Assembly: GCA_015227615.1 (NCBI GenBank)
Contig: JAALGZ010000010.1
Span: 1,352,097-1,416,096 of the forward strand
Source of the DNA: Labyrinthula sp. Ha
Lineage: Eukaryota; Sar; Bigyra; Labyrinthulida; Labyrinthulaceae
Length of the DNA: 64,000 bases
Reading direction: 5' to 3'
Part shown: positions 58,429-64,000 of the stretch, one piece after another
Layout: the number at the start of each line of letters is the position of its first letter
How positions within the stretch are numbered: position 1 is the first letter of the stretch
Program-made: the position numbers and the translations under genes
The notes under the pieces: model-generated
Databases searched by the model: none
The model's input: only the letters and a program-made list of their open reading frames with translations
What the model was told of the DNA's origin: nothing

Positions 58429-59457
58429 CTAGTACACTTTAATATTCTCTTCTTGCTCCTTAGACTCAGTTTTTCTATAATAGCGTTTAGAAACTTCAAG
58501 AAACTTTTCCGTCTCGGTTTTATTAATTTTATAAGGAGCAAAACCTTCGCCTGGAAATATCCTGTTCTCAACTTCTTCTTTATATTTTGCAAGTCCATTT
58601 TGTATCTCATACCCAACACTTGCATACTGTTTAGAAAAACTAGGTGTAAATTCTGCATGATGATAGTGTTGCATCATACCAAGTAAATCATGGTACACCA
58701 AAACTTGCCCATCTGTTCCCTTACCACTACCAATGCCAATTATAGGCACGGTGGCTACTTTAGACAGCTCAGTACCAACTATTTCAGGAACACATTCAAG
58801 CACAATACCAAAAACTCCTGCATCTTCTAAAGCCAGCGCATCTTCAATTAACCTCTCTGCAGCTTCAGCTGTTTTTCCTTGGGCTTTAAAACCACCTAAT
58901 CCACTCACAGCCTGTGGTGTTAATCCAATGTGACCCATCACTGCGACACCTGAATCAACTACAGCGGAGAGTAAATGTGCTCTTTTCTTTCCACCTTCTA
59001 TTTTTACAGCATCCATTCCCCCTTCTTTCAATAATATAGAAGAATTTCGAATGGCTTCAGCTTCTGAAGCTTCAAATGAACCAAATGGAAGATCTGCTAC
59101 TAAGAGCGGTCTTCTACATCCACGAACTACAGCTTGGCAATGATGAACCATCATATCCATGGAAACAGGAAGCGTTGTATCAAACCCAAGTTCCACCATT
59201 CCAAGAGAGTCTCCTACAAGAAGTACATCAATTCCTGCTTTGTCTACGTGCACTGCAGAAGGATAATCGTACGCAGTGACCATTGTAATCGGTATATTCT
59301 TGTGTTTCTTGTCTTGTAGAGTATGTATTGAAACATTTTTATGTACTGGAGCTGGCGCAGACATGATTTTATCCTGCTTTGAATTATTTTTAGTTGTATT
59401 TGAAAAGCGCCTGCATAGCTTCAGCAATCCTTTGTTCTTGTTCCAAATCTTCTGCAT
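58429..59457 (-). CDS. panB: 3-methyl-2-oxobutanoate hydroxymethyltransferase (ketopantoate hydroxymethyltransferase)
   Basis: First step of pantothenate (vitamin B5, coenzyme A precursor) synthesis: adds a hydroxymethyl group from 5,10-methylenetetrahydrofolate to 2-oxoisovalerate to make ketopantoate. 342 residues, intronless. After an N-terminal extension of about 40 residues, rich in Lys, Arg and Ser and so probably a mitochondrial presequence, the TIM-barrel core follows. It has MVTAYDYPSA (59-68), VGDSLGMV (81-88, metal-binding Asp83), ADLPFGSFE (121-129), VKIEGG (141-146), GHIGLTPQ and a late FGIVLECVPE (catalytic Glu region). A core-only start at Met32 is possible. The length is normal for the extended eukaryotic form. 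It is divergent from the next gene with 128 bp between ATGs. Its presence argues against an animal source. Confidence 0.95.
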   Translation of the reverse strand: MQKIWNKNKGLLKLCRRFSNTTKNNSKQDKIMSAPAPVHKNVSIHTLQDKKHKNIPITMVTAYDYPSAVHVDKAGIDVLLVGDSLGMVELGFDTTLPVSMDMMVHHCQAVVRGCRRPLLVADLPFGSFEASEAEAIRNSSILLKEGGMDAVKIEGGKKRAHLLSAVVDSGVAVMGHIGLTPQAVSGLGGFKAQGKTAEAAERLIEDALALEDAGVFGIVLECVPEIVGTELSKVATVPIIGIGSGKGTDGQVLVYHDLLGMMQHYHHAEFTPSFSKQYASVGYEIQNGLAKYKEEVENRIFPGEGFAPYKINKTETEKFLEVSKRYYRKTESKEQEENIKVY

Positions 59458-59585
59458 TTGGTTTGATTTATTCCTACCTTTCCGTCCGGGGAAATTTCAT
59501 GGAAGCTCAAGTTAGCCAATCATATTTTAGTACTTGATTGCGTAAGCCAATCAAAATAGTTTTTCATTTCCGTTTAATAAAGCTA

Positions 59586-60074
59586 ATGACGACATGGAAA
59601 ACTAAGGGGTTCGGAGTTTGTGGGCATAAGAATATATATTCCAAGAAAACTTTGTTAGGAAACTGGGTAGAAGATCAAAGAAAGATTAAAGAAGATATGC
59701 TACCCGTATCGGTCAAGACAAAGAAATTCTTGACAGAGTCAAAGGAAACATTCACAGAACCTTACTTGACAAAACTAGATCAAAGAAATGTTGAGTTTGA
59801 GAAGCTTAGAATTGAGTTTGGTAGGTTGGAACTTAGTTTTAGTGAACTGATGGGCTCATTTGAATGCAAAAATAGTAGAGAGAAAGTTTTTGAACACGTT
59901 ACTATGAAGAAAAGAGTTACTGCGGACAAGAAAGAAAGTTCCAGAAACACCCACTTTCTTTCGGAAACAATGGATGAAATGAAAAGTGATGAGGAGAAGC
60001 AAAAATGTATTTTAAACCGAGATACAAAGTTTGCTGTTAGCAATAAATTTACTAAACAGTTTGTCATGATCTAG
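59586..60074 (+). CDS. small charged protein, possible CFAP68-like ciliary microtubule protein
   Basis: 162 residues from ATG 59586; an in-frame ATG at 59538 is less likely because it adds only a hydrophobic-basic tail. The N-terminus TTWKTKGFGVCG leads into YSKKTLLGNWVEDQ. This recalls the short conserved block (tyrosine-serine, KTL-I/L, GNW, acidic) of CFAP68/C11orf1-type proteins, which bind inside doublet microtubules of cilia. The remainder is charged helical sequence without known motifs. If correct, the organism has flagella. The match is to one short motif recalled from memory, so the family call is tentative, but the gene itself is likely real. It shares a 128-bp upstream region with panB. 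Confidence 0.5.
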   Translation: MTTWKTKGFGVCGHKNIYSKKTLLGNWVEDQRKIKEDMLPVSVKTKKFLTESKETFTEPYLTKLDQRNVEFEKLRIEFGRLELSFSELMGSFECKNSREKVFEHVTMKKRVTADKKESSRNTHFLSETMDEMKSDEEKQKCILNRDTKFAVSNKFTKQFVMI

Positions 60075-63047
60075 ACGTTGTAACTAGAGCGTAAATATAT
60101 AATTTATCTTTACTTTGCTGTTATACTGTGTGATATCTTATCATATAAGTTCAGAAAGCTTTAATATGTACTTTATGTCAGTTACTTGTTAAATGTGTAT
60201 TCCAGATATATTTTTCAATGGCAATACACCAACAATTAGCTCTACGACACTCAAACCACTAAGCACTTGGGTGTATATCACGTGTAGGAAACAGGTTAAG
60301 AAATAAACCTCAGCAACATGTTAAAACTTTTCAAAAAATATTAACAAGAAGTACTAAAAGACAGACAAAATAAATTAGTTTCGAAAAGTACTTAGCGTAA
60401 CGAGTAAAACAACCACAAAAGTTTTCAAACTGGAAGATGTTCTCCTGTGAAAATTTTCTTTCTAGGCAAACCTAGTTTATGTGGACACAATAGATGAATG
60501 GTTGTTGGTGAAAAAAACAGTACGGAATTATTACGATGTATATGTTGCTTCCAAGCTAAAGACGTTCGTATTTAACAGAGATTGTTAATCACGTCGGTTC
60601 CACTCAAATAAAAATTCATGTTTTCTTCCCTAAACTATGTCATTATAGACAATGAACATCCTAAACTTTTTCTACGTTATTTGAAACTACTATCAAGGCA
60701 CTAATTATAAGTTTCAGTAACCAATATTACCTAACCTTACTTAGTTTTCTTCACTTGTACCATAATATTGCCCCTGGGCCCCCAAAATTTACACTTATTT
60801 ACAATCCTATTTTGCAAATCTAGGACAAGAAGAAGGATTATGCTCAATACTTGATATTATTGGCAAAACAACCTTTGGTTCTTTCTTCATTCCTAGTTCT
60901 ATGACTGTGCAAAGCTTAACAACGGTATTGAAAAATGTTCTACGATTTAACTAAAACTCAAGAAAACGAATATAACTTCGACCTTCAAATGGCAATAACG
61001 CTCTTTACGTTTTGCAATAGTCAAAGAGGGAAATGTTTTGAAAATCCGAATGTTTCACCATAAGTTCCAGTCCATAGCAAATATTACTTAGAGTTTTCTT
61101 ATATAGAGGCAATTTCTAAATAATATTCTAAACTGATAAACATAGCATCTTTGTGTCTATCTCAAACTTTTTTTAAGTTTTCTTAGATATTAACTTATTT
61201 TGGTCTCTGCTGGGTGAAGAGATTGTAATAATTACTTATAGCATTGGGGTTTTCACATGAGAAGTAAGTACTGTTAAGCTATATTCGCACATTTCTCCAA
61301 TATTAATATTACTATTTTGAACATCGACGTAGTATCAACTTATGAGTCAGGAGTTTTCTTATATGGTATAGAGGGGAAGGATTTGTTTACGACGAGGTTT
61401 CACTTATGAAATTTGGGTTGCTAAGTAAATGTCTTCCACAAGGTATACTGGTTAATGATAATTTTTTAGCATCATTTGAGTACAAACTCCTATTACAAGC
61501 TTTAATTATGAAACAAAAGCCATGGTCATTTTAAGTTCCCAATTCTATTTACTCTAAGTCTTATTAAATAAAATCACAATTGCATTTCTTCTTCTATTTT
61601 CTGACTGGATTAACCAAGCGCTTAGTATTTTGGAGCAGGGATTTCCCTTGTAGAAAAACATCACTACTGACATTTTGTGTCAATCAACTGCCTTCAAGAT
61701 TCCTGGCACAACTTTAGGGTGGACTGATATTAAATGTACCAAAATTCCTTGTTGGCCAGTTCTTATATAAACCATTCAACAGTGAAAATGTTCACCACTG
61801 AGTAAAATGCACAGCGCCAAAGTCACATTAACTTCTTTTTAGTGACTTCTTCTTCATTAAGTGTAATTCTTAGAGCTACATGGATATGTTTGGCAACAGC
61901 AACAGTCAAAGCAGCGAGATGGTTTCTCGGCCCTTGACGAGGTACAACGATTTTTACCTCTTCATATAATGTGAAAAGCAATGTAATACAAAACCCGGGA
62001 TTCATGTTTTCTCATCCTCCACTAGCTTACGAACTTGTCAATGTTGTTTTACCAATATTAGTTTTGTTTATTTTCAGGGCTTTAACGCTTCTTCAAGCCT
62101 CTATTAAAAGCCAATCGAAATCTATTATTTTCTATTTAGTGGCACAAACATGAAGATGTTAAAACACTATCATCATTACCTCGTTGTTTCCATAGGAAAC
62201 CTTTTAAATTCTTCCATAATGTTTTCTTTCACTACCTTGTCCACAAGTTACCATTTGTGTACAACGTTCAGTATGTTGCGAAGAGGTAGCCCAATAAGGA
62301 AACAGGTCAATTTGTCTGAGCCTGTTAGAAATCTGTGGCACAACTATCTACGATCCATTGTAAACCTTAATTGAGAATCAATAACTTATGCAGAAAAAAA
62401 TATTTGTTAGTCCACAGCATTCAAGTTTTGTTCGCAGTCTTAGTACTGCCTTCAATTGAGAGGTCATCATCCAGTGAAAAAGCTCATAAGAAACAAGATA
62501 TAATTTAAAACTTATGAATTTGCTCTGCGTAATCTATCAATACCTTTGACGTAGCCCAACACCTACAAGAAATAATCAATACTAACTAGAAGCTCTAAAG
62601 TACACCACGTTAATTTTCTTTTCTTTCCATCAAAACTTGACGAAGTAAAGAATATTCAATAACCTGGGTTCCTACTATAAGTATTCCTAAATTCTTAGAA
62701 AGGTAATCGATTCCTTTTCCTATCAACTGACTTTATTCATGTTTTGTTCGTATTCGCAGTTTCTACCTGCTAAGAAAAACTCTCAATCTCTCAATAATAT
62801 AAATTCAGACTTCTTCCCACGCCCGGATTTCTTATCAGTATATCACAGCACTACCGATAAAACCACGACACGCAAAATAAACAAATAAAAGCAGAAGAAT
62901 ACGTAAAAAATGTACCAGCGCCGGGAACATTTTCGTGTCTTGAATAAATACATTAAACTGAATTCTGAAACAATAATTTCATTAAAATTCCCATAATTAA
63001 CTCCCAGCAAATTCAAAGTAATACAATATAAAACTACTTTAAAAAAT
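60075..63047. other. gene-free stretch
   Basis: About 3 kb with no supported gene. Short frames around 61823-62374 on both strands show no family motif. Contains the presumed promoter of the LRR gene at its right end. Confidence 0.5.
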
Positions 63048-64000
63048 ATGAGACCATCTGCACGTAGAGCACAGGACCCAGATGACAGTGAAGAAGGTTT
63101 AGGTTTTTTCAGAGCTTTCGGACGAACTTTCAGTGCAGCTACCTTTCATCCCCGACTTGGAGCTGCTGGGAAACAACCGACTTTGCCAATCCCAAGTCCC
63201 GTTGTGAAAGACGCAGAAAATGCTTCGGAAATGGACATCATAGAAATCCCAGAAAAACAGGAAAAAAGAAAACTAAGAATTACAGATCTTCTTCAAGTAT
63301 TTACAATCTGCCTTGTTTTTGTCTTAATTATTTTCGTGGCACTTTTCATATCGAATGATGCCTCTAATGAAACACCTGCAACTGGTCTTTGTAATAATAA
63401 TCAGCTTAATGGGAACCAAATTCAGCAAATTAGGACTATGATGGCAACAATTGGAACAGGTACCTCAGAGGATGAAACTCTTTCATACTCTGATCTCTTT
63501 ATTCCAGTTCTTCCAACAGAAGCATTTAATGAATCAAGTGTTAGTGTGGCTGAAGAAGGATTCTCTGCGTTTGAAATTGCAAGAAGCTTCATGGAAGAAA
63601 TTGAGCCAGATGCTTTTTTAAATCCTTTTCCCGGATCGGAAACAGAAGATTTTTTTCGGGTTACATCTTTGAATTTTGGTTTTAATTCTCTTCGATCTTT
63701 ACCTGAAAGTCTTTTCTCTGTTGAACAATTTCCAAACCTAATTTCACTGAACTTTGAGGATAATCAACTACAAAGATTTGACCAAAGTATAATTGCTGAT
63801 GATCATTTATACCAGGAGTTAATTCTAAATACAAATCCAGATTTAGTTTTCATTCCAAGCGATCAACTTGTTGCTCAATTAGAAACTTTAGATTTAATCG
63901 ACACAAATGTTGAAGAAACAATTGTACAAATTATTGATTCAGGAATTGTTTTCGAAGCTTGCAAAAAATTATTAATTGGAAATGATGCTATTGATGAGTT
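63048..64000 (+). CDS. type II membrane leucine-rich-repeat protein (partial, 3' end outside window)
   Basis: Open from ATG 63048 to the window edge (317 codons), with no stop. The N-terminal region of about 75 residues is basic/acidic and probably cytoplasmic. One membrane segment lies at about 81-102 (LLQVFTICLVFVLII), preceded by KRK, so the rest should be outside. Asn-Ala-Ser/Asn-Glu-Thr-like sequons follow. Leucine-rich-repeat strands begin about residue 205: VTSLNFGFNSLRSLPESLF, NLISLNFEDNQLQRF, YQELILNTNPDL and AQLETLDLIDTNVEE. Each fits L-x-x-L-x-L/F-x-x-N-x-L. Single-span membrane LRR proteins often act in recognition or adhesion; the partner is unknown. No intron is seen in the visible part. 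Confidence 0.8.
   Translation, partial: MRPSARRAQDPDDSEEGLGFFRAFGRTFSAATFHPRLGAAGKQPTLPIPSPVVKDAENASEMDIIEIPEKQEKRKLRITDLLQVFTICLVFVLIIFVALFISNDASNETPATGLCNNNQLNGNQIQQIRTMMATIGTGTSEDETLSYSDLFIPVLPTEAFNESSVSVAEEGFSAFEIARSFMEEIEPDAFLNPFPGSETEDFFRVTSLNFGFNSLRSLPESLFSVEQFPNLISLNFEDNQLQRFDQSIIADDHLYQELILNTNPDLVFIPSDQLVAQLETLDLIDTNVEETIVQIIDSGIVFEACKKLLIGNDAIDE

Noticed and set aside
1-64000. CRISPR array, bacterial operon or prophage
   Set aside because: No regularly spaced direct repeats. Introns, eukaryotic chromatin genes and retrotransposons show a nuclear genome.

Overview
This is nuclear DNA from a microbial eukaryote that I cannot place to a phylum. It is AT-rich, and its few genes sit in tight islands between long stretches of decayed transposons and gene-free DNA. 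Two spliced genes can be read through their junctions, and two of their three introns are only 29 and 31 nt. The gene set is a pantothenate-synthesis enzyme (absent from animals), a membrane-anchored sulfotransferase, a probable selenoprotein glutathione peroxidase with a 3' SECIS hairpin, and a possible ciliary microtubule protein. It suggests a free-living, probably flagellated protist or alga; this placement is inference.

Layout. 1-4.2 kb: a worn proteasome beta-3-like relic and non-coding DNA with TTAACG-rich patches. 4.3-12.3 kb (island 1): a 1935-aa SWR1/SRCAP-type chromatin remodeller carrying an unusual C-terminal array (WW-like, F-box-like, Tudor-like, right-handed beta-helix). Fifteen bases away is a convergent type II membrane sulfotransferase. 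Divergent from that is the glutathione peroxidase, with in-frame TGA read as selenocysteine, a 29-nt intron and a SECIS candidate. 12.3-27 kb: mostly empty, with one eroded hAT-like transposase. 27.1-29.0 kb: first copy of a segmental duplication, holding an intact EGF-7TM receptor-like gene and a 5'-truncated adenylate kinase. 29-38 kb: eroded retroelements, including an APE-type LINE relic. 38.2-39.3 kb: a 361-aa orphan gene. 39.6-52.5 kb: gene-poor, with relics and a second copy of a gag-like repeat. 52.6-54.7 kb: a broken Ty1/Copia element. 56.1-60.1 kb (island 2): second copy of the duplication with the receptor and the complete adenylate kinase, then panB, then a CFAP68-like gene. 63.0 kb to the end: start of a membrane-anchored leucine-rich-repeat protein that runs out of the window.

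How the genes relate. There are no operons and no shared pathway. The organising feature is compaction: convergent pairs end 15 bp apart (remodeller/sulfotransferase) and 3 bp apart (receptor/adenylate kinase, in both copies). Divergent pairs share short upstream regions of 239 bp (sulfotransferase/peroxidase) and 128 bp (panB/CFAP68-like). Most interesting are the remodeller fusion, the selenoprotein with its SECIS, the very short introns, and the duplication whose breakpoint cuts the adenylate kinase gene.
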